Assembly: GCF_047123305.1 (NCBI RefSeq) | Contig: NZ_CP138918.1 | Location: 2,976,001-3,040,000 of the forward strand | Reading direction: 5' to 3' | Source: Thalassobius sp047123305 | Lineage (GTDB): Bacteria > Pseudomonadota > Alphaproteobacteria > Rhodobacterales > Rhodobacteraceae | DNA length: 64,000 nucleotides | Shown: positions 46,334 through 54,793 of the stretch, one piece after another | Layout: each line of letters begins with the position of its first letter | Position numbering within the stretch: the stretch's first letter is position 1 | The notes under the pieces: model-generated | The model's database searches: none | What the model was told of the DNA's origin: nothing | The model's input: only the letters and a program-made list of their open reading frames with translations | Translations under genes and position numbers: made by a program

Positions 46334-47556
46334 TGCAGCAACCCTGCATTTTTCGCGCCAGAACGGATCACCTGCAAGGCCTCCGGCACATTGACAAAGA
46401 CCTGCTGCGCCTCTTCATAGATCGCCTGCGCCTGCGACATTTCCCCCAGCACCCCATAGGCCGAGATCAGCCGCGCCCATTCCTCGGGTGTGCCGCCTTC
46501 GGTGGTCAGACGTTCGGACAGTCCAGCGACCATACCACGGATCATATCGTTGCGCTCTTCTTCGGTCATCTCCTGTGCGGCACGCACCTGATCGGCGTCA
46601 GGGCCGGGCGCGGCGTCCAGCGCGGGCAGGGTATAGTCGACACCCGCCAGCCGGGCGACCTCTTCAATCTGTCCCCGCACCGGCGCAATCCAGGGCGCGT
46701 CATTGGGGCCTTCGGCAATCAAGGACTGCCAGGCGCGGAAGGTGGCATCAGGCCGGCCCACCTGGGCAAACATCAGCCCCATGTAATACCGCGCAACGCC
46801 GTTTTTCGGATCCAGCGCCAAGGCCCGCATCAGGGTGTTTTCCGCCTCAGGCGACACAAAGCCCCCAGCAGCGATCACCATGATATCGGCCAGATTGGTC
46901 AGATCGGCAGGGGTGACAGCCTCGCCCAGCAATTCAACCACTTTTTCCTGCGCGGCGCGGGCGGCCACATAGTTGCCAAGGCTCGCCTCATTCCGGGCCA
47001 GCAAACGCTGCCCCTGCAGATCGTCCGGGCGCTCTGCCACAGCGGCTCTGAGCTTGGTCATCAGTTCGATATATTCTTCGCTCACATCCTCAAAGGCGGG
47101 CGACGGCGGCAGCGAGGCTTCGACCTCGGCCTGGCTGGGGCGCTCACGCCGCGCTTTGTCTGCCAGTTCCAGCCGCAGGTTCAGGCCCTGATCGGCATAG
47201 CCCGGCGCGCCCATGTCATTGTAAAGATAGAGCGCTCCCCCGATCAGAAACACCGCAGTCACACCTGCCATGGCCAGACCACCCATGCGCGGCTGCCCCC
47301 CGGTGTCGCCACCTTCCTTCAGCTGCGCATCCGCCGCCAGAACCCGGCGCGAGATTTCGGCGCGGGCGCGATCGGCATCTTCTGCGGCGATCACCCCGCG
47401 AGCAGAGTCGCGATCCACTTCTTTCAGCTGGTCACGGTAGACCCGCAGATCATAGGCCGCTGGCGGTTCATCCCCGGCGCGGCCGCGCAACAGGGCAAGG
47501 GTCATCAGCCCCGAAACAACAAGGGCAAGGGTGATGATGATGATCCAGAACGTCAT
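46330..47556 (-). CDS. ccmI: c-type cytochrome biogenesis protein CcmI
   Basis: A 408-residue membrane protein. The N-terminus has two membrane helices with the CcmI pattern (WIIIITLALVVSGLMTLALLRG...YRDQLKEVDRDSARGVI...AEISRRVL, then a second helix near residue 95), and TPR-like repeats follow (RLLARNEASLGNY, KNGVARYYMGL, TEGGTPEEWARLISAYGVLG). It holds apocytochrome c during heme attachment. GGAGG lies before the ATG at 47556. It is the first gene of ccmI-ruvX; other ccm genes are not in the window. Confidence 0.93.
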   Translation of the reverse strand: MTFWIIIITLALVVSGLMTLALLRGRAGDEPPAAYDLRVYRDQLKEVDRDSARGVIAAEDADRARAEISRRVLAADAQLKEGGDTGGQPRMGGLAMAGVTAVFLIGGALYLYNDMGAPGYADQGLNLRLELADKARRERPSQAEVEASLPPSPAFEDVSEEYIELMTKLRAAVAERPDDLQGQRLLARNEASLGNYVAARAAQEKVVELLGEAVTPADLTNLADIMVIAAGGFVSPEAENTLMRALALDPKNGVARYYMGLMFAQVGRPDATFRAWQSLIAEGPNDAPWIAPVRGQIEEVARLAGVDYTLPALDAAPGPDADQVRAAQEMTEEERNDMIRGMVAGLSERLTTEGGTPEEWARLISAYGVLGEMSQAQAIYEEAQQVFVNVPEALQVIRSGAKNAGLLQ

Positions 47557-47769
47557 GTGGCCTCCAGCTGCAAGTGGCAAGAGATGTAGCCCCGTCCGCC
47601 CAGCGGCAAAAGCCCCAAAACACGCACATGGCTGTCATGTCGCAATTGCGTTGCGCCGCGGTGTCGCAACCAGACTGAAATATGACGCTTGGAAACGGGG
47701 GCGCCTGTCGCAAACAGGCCAATGATGAAGGGGACAACCCCCTCATGGATTCGAGCCGAAAGACGCCGC

Positions 47770-49014
47770 ATGAAACGTTACTCTGCCTTTGCCATCGCCC
47801 GCGAAGCCGTCCGGTATCACACCGGCTGGGAACGCGCCTGGGCCTCGCCCAAACCGAAAAAGAAATACGATGTGATCATCGTTGGTGCAGGCGGTCATGG
47901 CCTCGCAACCGCTTATTATCTGGGCAAAAACTTCGGCATCACCAATGTGGCGGTGCTGGAAAAGGGCTGGCTGGGTGGCGGCAACACCGGCCGCAACACC
48001 ACCATCATCCGCTCCAACTACCTGCAGGATGCCTCGGCGGCGATCTATGAAAAGGCCCGTTCGCTTTATGAAACGATGAGCCAGGACCTGAACTACAACG
48101 TGATGTTCAGCCCGCGTGGCGTAATCATGCTGGCGCAAACAGAACATGAGGTGCGCGGCTACCAGCGCACGGCGCACGCCAATGCGCTGCAGGGGGTGAA
48201 AACCGAATTCATCGGCCCCGAACGAGTTAGAGAACTGGTGCCGATCATCAATATCAACGGCCCGCGCTACCCCGTTCTGGGCGGCCTCTGGCAAGAGCGT
48301 GGCGGCACCGCACGTCACGATGCGGTGGCCTGGGGCTATGCCCGCGCCTGTTCGGCGATGGGGATGGACATCATCCAGAAATGCGAAGTGACCGGCGTGC
48401 GCTCCGAAGGGGGCAAAGTGATTGGCGTTGACACCACCCAGGGTGCGATCGACTGTGACAAGCTGGGCATGGTGGTAGCGGGCCATTCGGGCGTGCTGGC
48501 CGAAATGGCAGGCTTCCGTCTGCCGATTGAATCGCTGTCGCTGCAGGCCTTGGTGTCTGAACCGATTAAACCCTGCATGGATGTGGTGGTCATGGCCAAC
48601 ACGGTGCACGGCTATATGAGCCAGTCGGATAAGGGCGAAATGGTCATTGGCGGCGGCACCGACGGCTACAACAACTACACCCAGCGCGGCTCTTTCCATC
48701 ATATTGAAGAAACCGTGCGGGCGCTGGTGGAAACCTTCCCGATGATCTCGCGCCTGAAAATGCTGCGCCAATGGGGCGGCATTGTGGATATGACCGGCGA
48801 CCGCTCACCGATCCTGTCGAAAACCCCGGTGGATGGCATCTTCGTCAACTGCGGCTGGGGCACCGGCGGCTTCAAGGCGATCCCCGGCTCCGGCTGGGCC
48901 ATGGCGGAGCTGATGGCCAAGGGCCATTCCCCCCTGACCGAGGAATTCGGCCTCAACCGCTTCTCCGAAGGCCGCTTCATCGACGAAAGCGTCGCGGCCG
49001 GCGTCGCCCACTAA
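47770..49014 (+). CDS. soxB: sarcosine oxidase subunit beta
   Basis: A 414-residue flavoprotein subunit of heterotetrameric sarcosine oxidase, which converts sarcosine, O2 and tetrahydrofolate to glycine, H2O2 and methylene-THF. The FAD motif VIIVGAGGHGLATAYYL (residues 35-51) and the covalent-FMN His (ARHDAVAW, His183) are conserved. The ATG at 47770 begins MKRYSAFAIAREA, the family N-terminus; an upstream in-frame start would add a non-homologous extension. First gene of soxB-soxD-soxA-soxG. Confidence 0.95.
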   Translation: MKRYSAFAIAREAVRYHTGWERAWASPKPKKKYDVIIVGAGGHGLATAYYLGKNFGITNVAVLEKGWLGGGNTGRNTTIIRSNYLQDASAAIYEKARSLYETMSQDLNYNVMFSPRGVIMLAQTEHEVRGYQRTAHANALQGVKTEFIGPERVRELVPIININGPRYPVLGGLWQERGGTARHDAVAWGYARACSAMGMDIIQKCEVTGVRSEGGKVIGVDTTQGAIDCDKLGMVVAGHSGVLAEMAGFRLPIESLSLQALVSEPIKPCMDVVVMANTVHGYMSQSDKGEMVIGGGTDGYNNYTQRGSFHHIEETVRALVETFPMISRLKMLRQWGGIVDMTGDRSPILSKTPVDGIFVNCGWGTGGFKAIPGSGWAMAELMAKGHSPLTEEFGLNRFSEGRFIDESVAAGVAH

Positions 49015-49030
49015 GAAGGAACCTCAAGAT

Positions 49031-49384
49031 ATGCTCATCCTTCACTGCCCCTATTGCGGCGTCATGGCCGAGGAAACGGAACTGCACGCCGGTGGCGAGG
49101 CGCATCTGAAACGCTTCGGTCCCGGCTCTTCGGATGAAGAGTTCGAAGGCTACCTGTTCCACCGCGAAAACCCCAAAGGCGTGCATTTCGAACGCTGGCG
49201 CCATGTGAACGGCTGCGGCAAGTGGTTCCACGCCGCCCGCTGCACCAACACGCTTGAAGTTTTTGGCACCTACAGCGCGCAGGTCACCGCGCCGCCGCAG
49301 GAGATACAGGACAAAATCAGCGCCAAACGCCCCGGCTGGACCTGGGGAACCTGGGGCGACGATCCGAAAGGCCGCGACCAATGA
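49031..49384 (+). CDS. soxD: sarcosine oxidase subunit delta
   Basis: A 117-residue small zinc subunit of the tetramer. The zinc ligands are visible as CPYCG at the N-terminus, then HVNGCGKWFHAARC. It is longer by some 15 residues at the C-terminus (KISAKRPGWTWGTWGDDPKGRDQ region) than the shortest family members. Sixteen bp after soxB. Confidence 0.95.
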   Translation: MLILHCPYCGVMAEETELHAGGEAHLKRFGPGSSDEEFEGYLFHRENPKGVHFERWRHVNGCGKWFHAARCTNTLEVFGTYSAQVTAPPQEIQDKISAKRPGWTWGTWGDDPKGRDQ

Positions 49385-49432
49385 CCTTTCATCTTGCCCT
49401 AAATACTCAAATTCCCGCCCCGCAACCGGGCA
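49385..49432. repeat. probable degraded dispersed-repeat copy inside the sox operon
   Basis: The soxD-soxA gap contains TTTCATCTTGCCCTAAATACTC followed by GCCCCGC and GGGCA, which matches the repeat core TTCTTCTTGGTCCAAATATCCC at most positions. It has lost the long hairpins. It may be a decayed copy or a sister element of the one at 4586. Confidence 0.45.
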
Positions 49433-49446
49433 AGGAGGCTTAAGAC

Positions 49447-52400
49447 ATGAGCACACGTCTCTCCACAGGCGGCCGCCTTCTCAACAAGGGCAAACAGGTC
49501 CGTTTTGCCTTTAACGGCAAACAGTTCCACGGCTTTGAAGGCGACACGCTGGCCTCGGCCCTTTTGGCCAATGACCAGATGCTGGTGGGCCGCTCGTTCA
49601 AATATCACCGGCCGCGGGGCATCGTCGCTTCCGGCGCGGAAGAGCCGAACGCGATCCTCGGTCTGGGTCTGGGCGGCAAGTTTGAACCGAACCAGCGCGC
49701 CACCACAACCGAGCTGTTTGAGGGCCTTAACTGTTCCTCGCAGAACCACTGGCCCAGCCTTGAGTTTGACATCGGCGCGGTGAACAACAAGCTGGCGCGG
49801 TTCTTCCCGGCCGGTTTCTATTATAAGACCTTCATGGCGCCGCGCGCGGCGTGGAAACATGTCTTTGAACCCATCGTGCGCCAGTCCGCCGGTCTGGGCC
49901 GGGTGCCAAAAGACCGTGATGCGGATCGCTATGAGCATTACTACGCCTTCTTCGACGTTGCGGTGATCGGCGGTGGTGTGGCGGGTCTGCAGGCCGCGCT
50001 GGCGGCGGCGGAGGCCGGTGCCAAGGTTCTGCTGATGGAACAGACCGCCCATTGGGGTGGCCGCGCGCCGGTTGATGGTGGCTCTATCGACGGTGGATCT
50101 GCCGAAGACTACGTCACCCGCACATTGGCCAAGCTGGAGGCGTTGGACAACGTTACCCTGCGCACCCGTATGATGGGGGCAGGGGTCTATGACCACGGCT
50201 ACCTGTTGGGCTATGAACGTCTGACCGACCACACCCCCGATCAGGATGGTCCCCGGCACCGTCTGTGGCGCATCCGCGCAGACCAGATCGTGACCGCAAC
50301 CGGCGCCATTGAACGCCCGCTCAGTTTTGCGGGCAATGACATCCCCGGTGTCATGCTGGCCGGTGCCATGCGCGACTATATTGTGAACTACGGTGTCTCC
50401 ACCGGCGACCGTGTGGTGGTTGTGACCAACAACGATGACGCCTACCGCACGGCGCTGGTGCTGAAACAGAACGGTCTGGACGTGCCGGTCCTGCTGGACG
50501 CCCGCCCCGAAGGTGGAGGTGCCCTGGCCGAAGAGGCCCGCGCCGCTGGTATCCGGGTGGAAAACGGCAAGGCGATCAGCAAGGTCAAGGGTGGCAAACG
50601 TGTCACCGGCGTTGCGATCTGCACCCAAGCGGGTGAAGGCGCGACACTGGAAGAGATTGCCTGTGATGCCGTGGCCATGTCTGGCGGCTGGTCGCCGGTG
50701 GTGCACCTGTGGTCTCATTGCGGCGGCAAGCTGACCTGGGACGAGGCTCAGGCCCATTTCCGCCCCGATCCCAGCCGCCCCCCGTTGGGCGCCGAAGGGC
50801 AGGGGTTTGTCAAAGTGGCCGGTGCCGCCAATGGTGAATTTGACCTTGGCGCGATCCTGAAAGACGCAACAGATGCAGGCCTCAGCGCGGTGACCGCCGC
50901 TGGCCTGAAGCCCAAGTCCAAAGCCGAAGCGCCAACCGGCGAAACGCTGGCCGAGGCCAACCCTGCCGCTGTCTGGCTGATGCCGCAGGGCGCCGGGCCA
51001 GAGTTGCGGATGAAAGCCTTCCTGGATTACCAGAACGACGTGAAGGTCTCCGACGTCATGCTGGCGGCGCAGGAAGGCTACGAAAGCGTTGAACATACCA
51101 AGCGTTACACCACGCTGGGCATGGCAACAGATCAGGGGAAACTGTCGAATATCAACGGCTTGGCGACCCTTGCGCATTCGCTGAACGTGGACATACCGCA
51201 GGTCGGCACCACCACCTTCCGCCCGCCCTATACCCCGATCTCGATGGGGGCCATTGCGGGGGAGGCCCGCGCGGAAACCTTCCAGCCATTGCGCCGCACC
51301 CCGATGCACGACTGGCACGAAGCGCAGAACGCCTTCTTTGAACCGGTAGGCCATTGGCGGCGTCCCTACTGCTACCCGCGTCAGGGCGAAAGCCACGCCG
51401 AGGCGGTCAGCCGCGAGATCAACCAGACCCGCGCCGCGTTGGGGCTGTTGGATGCCTCGACCCTCGGCAAGATCATCGTCAAGGGCCCCGATGCTGGCAA
51501 GTTCCTCGACATGATGTACACCAACATGATGTCCTCGCTGAAACCGGGCAAATGCCGCTACGGGCTGATGTGTTCGGAAAACGGTTTCCTGATCGATGAC
51601 GGCGTTGTCGCCCGCATTGATGAGGACACGTTCCTCTGCCACACCACCACCGGCGGCGCTGATCGCATCCACGGCCACATGGAAGAGTGGCTGCAAACCG
51701 AATGGTGGGACTGGAAAGTCTACACCGCCAATGTGACCGAACAATATGCCCAGATCGCCGTGGTTGGCCCGAAGGCCCGCGAGGTGCTGGAAAAGCTTGG
51801 CGGCATGGATGTCTCCAAAGACGGTCTGAAGTTCATGGAATGGGCTGATGGCGAGCTGGCAGGCATTCCCGTGCGGGCTTATCGCATCTCCTTCTCGGGT
51901 GAATTGTCTTATGAGATTGCAGTGCCCGCCTCGCTGGGCCGCGCGCTCTGGGACAAGCTGCTGGAAGCGGGGGCGGAGTTCAACGTCATGCCCTACGGCA
52001 CTGAGGCGCTGCACGTGATGCGGGCCGAGAAGGGCTTCATCATGATCGGGGATGAAACCGACGGCACGGTGATCCCGCAGGATCTGGGGCTGAACTGGGC
52101 AATCTCGAAGAAGAAAGAGGACTTCCTCGGCAAGCGTGCCCAGCTGCGCAGCCATATGGCCGATCCGAACCGCTGGAAACTGGTGGGTCTGGAAACGCTG
52201 GACGGCGCGGTGCTGCCCGATGGGGCCTATGTGCCCGCCAGCGGCAACAACGCCAACGGCCAACGCAACACCCAAGGCCGCGTGACTTCGACCTATCATT
52301 CGCCAACACTGGGCAAAGGCATCGCCATGGCGCTGGTCCACAACGGGCCGGACCGCATGGGCGAGGTGCTGGAAATCCCCGGCACCGACGGCACAATCTA

Positions 52401-52461
52401 CAAGGCGCGGATCTGTGATCCGGTCTTCTTTGACAAGGACGGGGAGAAGCAGAATGTCTGA
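49447..52461 (+). CDS. soxA: sarcosine oxidase subunit alpha
   Basis: A 1004-residue subunit. It starts with a ferredoxin-like fold without cluster Cys (VRFAFNGKQFHGFEGDTLASALLAN), then a dinucleotide domain with VIGGGVAGLQAALAAAEAG (from residue about 176) that binds NAD+. The C-terminal half is a folate-binding GcvT domain (KIIVKGPDAGKFLDMMYTN, FSGELSYEIAVPA, GFIMIGDETDGTVIPQDLGL). It channels formaldehyde-level carbon to tetrahydrofolate. AGGAGG precedes the ATG by about 12 bases. Its end overlaps soxG by eight bases. Confidence 0.96.
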   Translation: MSTRLSTGGRLLNKGKQVRFAFNGKQFHGFEGDTLASALLANDQMLVGRSFKYHRPRGIVASGAEEPNAILGLGLGGKFEPNQRATTTELFEGLNCSSQNHWPSLEFDIGAVNNKLARFFPAGFYYKTFMAPRAAWKHVFEPIVRQSAGLGRVPKDRDADRYEHYYAFFDVAVIGGGVAGLQAALAAAEAGAKVLLMEQTAHWGGRAPVDGGSIDGGSAEDYVTRTLAKLEALDNVTLRTRMMGAGVYDHGYLLGYERLTDHTPDQDGPRHRLWRIRADQIVTATGAIERPLSFAGNDIPGVMLAGAMRDYIVNYGVSTGDRVVVVTNNDDAYRTALVLKQNGLDVPVLLDARPEGGGALAEEARAAGIRVENGKAISKVKGGKRVTGVAICTQAGEGATLEEIACDAVAMSGGWSPVVHLWSHCGGKLTWDEAQAHFRPDPSRPPLGAEGQGFVKVAGAANGEFDLGAILKDATDAGLSAVTAAGLKPKSKAEAPTGETLAEANPAAVWLMPQGAGPELRMKAFLDYQNDVKVSDVMLAAQEGYESVEHTKRYTTLGMATDQGKLSNINGLATLAHSLNVDIPQVGTTTFRPPYTPISMGAIAGEARAETFQPLRRTPMHDWHEAQNAFFEPVGHWRRPYCYPRQGESHAEAVSREINQTRAALGLLDASTLGKIIVKGPDAGKFLDMMYTNMMSSLKPGKCRYGLMCSENGFLIDDGVVARIDEDTFLCHTTTGGADRIHGHMEEWLQTEWWDWKVYTANVTEQYAQIAVVGPKAREVLEKLGGMDVSKDGLKFMEWADGELAGIPVRAYRISFSGELSYEIAVPASLGRALWDKLLEAGAEFNVMPYGTEALHVMRAEKGFIMIGDETDGTVIPQDLGLNWAISKKKEDFLGKRAQLRSHMADPNRWKLVGLETLDGAVLPDGAYVPASGNNANGQRNTQGRVTSTYHSPTLGKGIAMALVHNGPDRMGEVLEIPGTDGTIYKARICDPVFFDKDGEKQNV

Positions 52462-53035
52462 GGCCCTGCTGAAAACCGCGCTCTCGGGCGCATCATCTGA
52501 CGGCTTTGTGCAGGTTGAGGAACTTGGCCCTCAGGGCATGATCACCCTGCGTGGGGATTTCGAAAGCGCCGGTTTTGCCGCTGCGGTGAAAAAAGCCGTG
52601 GGTCTGGCACTGCCGAAACAGCGCAAGATCTCCAGCGGCAAAGGCGGCTCTGTTGCCTGGATGTCGCCGGATGAGCTGCTGATCCTGGTCAACTATGATC
52701 TGGCTGGCGCCACGGTGGCCAAGCTGAATGCCGCCCTTGAGGGCGAACATTCGCTGGTTGCGGATGTGTCGGACGCCCGCGCCTTCTTCCGCCTCTCTGG
52801 CGCGGATGGGGCGGTGCGCGATGTGATGGCGAAGCTGGCACCGGTCGATTTCAGCCCCGCCGCCTTTGGCAAAGGTGACATCCGCCGCTCGCGTCTTGCG
52901 CAGGTGGCCGGTGCCTTCTGGAGCCCGGAAGAGGGCGTGATGCAGGTGATCTGCTTCCGCTCGGTCGCGCAATATACCTTTGATCTGCTGCGCGTTGCAT
53001 CCGCAAAGGGCGGCGAGGTAGGGCATCTCGGCTAA
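52454..53035 (+). CDS. soxG: sarcosine oxidase subunit gamma
   Basis: A 193-residue subunit of the tetramer. Family motifs include LRGDFESAGFAAAVKKAVG, VAWMSPDELLILV, LVADVSDARAFFRLSGADG and FCRSVAQYTFDLL (FRSVAQYTFDLLR). The start is the ATG at 52454 overlapping soxA, since it begins with MSEALLKTALS and upstream extension would not match the family. Last gene of the sox operon; a strong hairpin follows 33 bp later. Confidence 0.94.
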   Translation: MSEALLKTALSGASSDGFVQVEELGPQGMITLRGDFESAGFAAAVKKAVGLALPKQRKISSGKGGSVAWMSPDELLILVNYDLAGATVAKLNAALEGEHSLVADVSDARAFFRLSGADGAVRDVMAKLAPVDFSPAAFGKGDIRRSRLAQVAGAFWSPEEGVMQVICFRSVAQYTFDLLRVASAKGGEVGHLG

Positions 53036-53067
53036 CCCCCGCACGGCCATTATAACCAAAGCTTGTC

Positions 53068-53117
53068 AAAGCCCTGCCAGCTGTGGGACGGTCCCACGAT
53101 ATTCTGGCAGGGCTTTT
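53068..53117 (+). terminator. hairpin terminator of soxBDAG, overlapping the next gene's ribosome site
   Basis: AAAGCCCTGCCAG (53068-53080) pairs exactly with CTGGCAGGGCTTT (53104-53116), and an inner hairpin GTGGGAC-G-GTCCCAC lies between. TTTTTC follows. The right arm contains the only Shine-Dalgarno-like sequence (GGCAGGG) for the ATG at 53120. Confidence 0.85.
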
Positions 53118-53119
53118 TC

Positions 53120-53770
53120 ATGACCTATTTCCGCAAACTTTTCTCCGGGCAATTGCCGCCCCTTGATACCTTCCTGATCGGCTTTGTCGGCATCGCCATC
53201 GCGCTGAACCTCAGCGCGCTCTGGCTGGCCTGGCCGGTGACGCTCTTGTCGCTGAACTATGGCGCGCTTGCCGCCCGTGTGGTGCAGGCGCTTTGGCTGA
53301 TCGGCTGTATCCTGTTCAGCCTGATCGCCCTGCGCGCCTTCCGTCGCAGCGCGGCGCAAATGATGCTCTGGCTGCGCCTTGGCGGCCTCCTCCTCATTGC
53401 GCTCACCACAGTGCAATATGGCTACCGCCTTGTCGCCGTGTTCCACCCCGGCCTGCCGATGAGCCGTTTTGCCGTGGAACGCGAGGTGGAAGCCATGCGC
53501 CTCATCCTGCCGCAACAGATCGGCGAGGGCGTCACCCTGACAGGCGCGCGGCTCAACGGCGAAATCTTTGAAATGACCGTCGAAATGGAGGGGCCCGGCC
53601 TGATTGCCCGGCGCACCAATATGGCGGAAACCGAATTGGGCGCCGAGGCCTGCCGCAGCTACCGCGGCATGTTGCGCGGCAGAACCGTCAGTCGGATCGA
53701 GAACATCTACCGCACCCAGGACGGCGCGTTCATCACCTATCTGGACGAACGCGACTGCCCCAATCTCTAA
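53120..53770 (+). CDS. hypothetical membrane protein
   Basis: A 216-residue protein, not recognised. Three hydrophobic helices lie near residues 17-40 (LIGFVGIAIALNLSALWLAWPV), 53-72 and 82-98; the C-terminal half is soluble, with a regular MTVEMEGPGLIARR pattern and two Cys (EACRSYRG, DERDCPNL) that could form a disulfide. The ATG at 53120 follows the sox terminator by three bases. Transcription is either by readthrough from sox or from an unseen promoter. Confidence 0.65.
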   Translation: MTYFRKLFSGQLPPLDTFLIGFVGIAIALNLSALWLAWPVTLLSLNYGALAARVVQALWLIGCILFSLIALRAFRRSAAQMMLWLRLGGLLLIALTTVQYGYRLVAVFHPGLPMSRFAVEREVEAMRLILPQQIGEGVTLTGARLNGEIFEMTVEMEGPGLIARRTNMAETELGAEACRSYRGMLRGRTVSRIENIYRTQDGAFITYLDERDCPNL

Positions 53771-53789
53771 GCCCAAACTCTGCCCCATT

Positions 53790-53846
53790 CTTCTTGGCTC
53801 AAATATCCTGGGGGAATTGGCCAAAAGGCCAAGGGGGCAACGCCCC
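53790..53846. repeat. dispersed intergenic repeat, copy 3 (diverged)
   Basis: CTTCTTGGCTCAAATATCCTGGGGG followed by a changed inner hairpin (TTGGCC-AAAA-GGCCAA) and GGGGGCAACGCCCC. The core and the final GC hairpin match copies 1 and 2, while the inner stem has been replaced by another complementary pair. Confidence 0.75.
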
Positions 53847-53912
53847 GCATCGTTCAACACCTCCCTCTCAGCCAGCGCTCAGAGATTGTGCAGAAAAACC
53901 TGACCCAAACGC

Positions 53913-53941
53913 TTGACCTTTTGGCGCGAGTTGGCACATCT
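53913..53941 (+). promoter_or_regulatory. possible sodB promoter
   Basis: TTGACC followed 17 bp later by ACATCT, about 42 bp before the sodB start. An inverted repeat GTTGGC-ACATCTAGG-GCCAAC (53930-53950) covers the proposed -10. Only the -35 element is close to consensus. Confidence 0.3.
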
Positions 53942-53982
53942 AGGGCCAACGGAAACTTGCAAAAAGAACAGGGAGCATCCCC

Positions 53983-54585
53983 ATGGCATTTGAACTTCCC
54001 GACCTTCCCTACGCCCACGACGCACTGGCCGATCTGGGCATGTCCGCAGAGACGATGGAATACCACCACGATCTGCACCACAACGCCTATGTTGTGAACG
54101 GCAACAAGCTGATCGAAGGCACTGAATGGGCCGATAAATCCCTGGAAGAGATCATCACTGGCACCTATGACGCCAATGCGGTTGCTCAGAACGGCATCTT
54201 CAACAACATCTCGCAGCTGTGGAACCACAACCAGTTCTGGGAAATGATGGGCCCGAACGGCAACGCCATGCCCGGTGAACTGGAAAAAGCGATTGTTGAA
54301 AGCTTCGGCTCGGTTGACGCTTTCAAATCCGAATTTGCTGCCGCGGGTGCCGGTCAGTTCGGCTCGGGCTGGGCCTGGCTGGTGAAAGACAAAGATGGTG
54401 CGCTGAAAGTGACCAAGACCGAAAATGGCGTCAACCCGCTGTGCTTTGGTCAGACCGCGCTGCTGGGCTGCGACGTGTGGGAACATTCCTACTACATCGA
54501 CTTCCGCAACAAGCGCCCGGCCTACCTAGACAACTTCCTGAACAAACTGGTGAACTGGGAAAACGTCGCCTCGCGTCTGGGCTAA
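53983..54585 (+). CDS. sodB: superoxide dismutase, Fe/Mn family (probably Fe)
   Basis: A 200-residue SOD. The metal ligands are His28 (EYHHDLHHNAYV), His in LWNHNQFW, and Asp and His in DVWEHSYY. AAGAGQFGSGWAWLV and the second-shell residues look like the iron type, though some alphaproteobacterial enzymes accept both metals. It destroys superoxide in the cytoplasm. AGGGAGCA lies before the ATG. The tail-to-head neighbour is a rarD gene behind a terminator. Confidence 0.95.
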   Translation: MAFELPDLPYAHDALADLGMSAETMEYHHDLHHNAYVVNGNKLIEGTEWADKSLEEIITGTYDANAVAQNGIFNNISQLWNHNQFWEMMGPNGNAMPGELEKAIVESFGSVDAFKSEFAAAGAGQFGSGWAWLVKDKDGALKVTKTENGVNPLCFGQTALLGCDVWEHSYYIDFRNKRPAYLDNFLNKLVNWENVASRLG

Positions 54586-54615
54586 ACCCCGCCAGATTTG
54601 TTTGAAGATCTTCGG

Positions 54616-54649
54616 AACGCCTCGTCTGTCAGACGGGGCGTTTTGTTTT
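54616..54649 (+). terminator. rho-independent terminator after sodB
   Basis: AACGCCTCGTC-TGTCA-GACGGGGCGTT stem followed by TTGTTTTG, 31 bp after the sodB stop. Confidence 0.85.
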
Positions 54650-54670
54650 GGGGTCAAAGACAAACAGGCA

Positions 54671-54720
54671 AGGGGCCGCTGCCCCCTTGGACCCCCGGGA
54701 TATTTCCACCAAGAAGAAAC
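54671..54720 (-). repeat. dispersed intergenic repeat, copy 4 (inverted, diverged)
   Basis: Read on the minus strand, GTTTCTTCTTGGTGGAAATATCCCGGGGG, then TCCAAGGGGGCAGCGGCCCC. It keeps the core and a GC end but not the inner hairpin. It lies in opposite orientation to copies 1-3, behind the sodB terminator. Confidence 0.75.
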
Positions 54721-54793
54721 AGCAAGCGTGGTGATTTCGCTTGCGTCTGATTTGATCAAATCAGAATGTGTGCCAAAGACAGGAGGCACGGGC

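Noticed and set aside
49399..52341. Open frame of 980 codons antisense to soxA
   Set aside because: It mirrors the soxA codon pattern in GC-rich DNA, has no recognisable domains and no ribosome site; soxA itself is certain.
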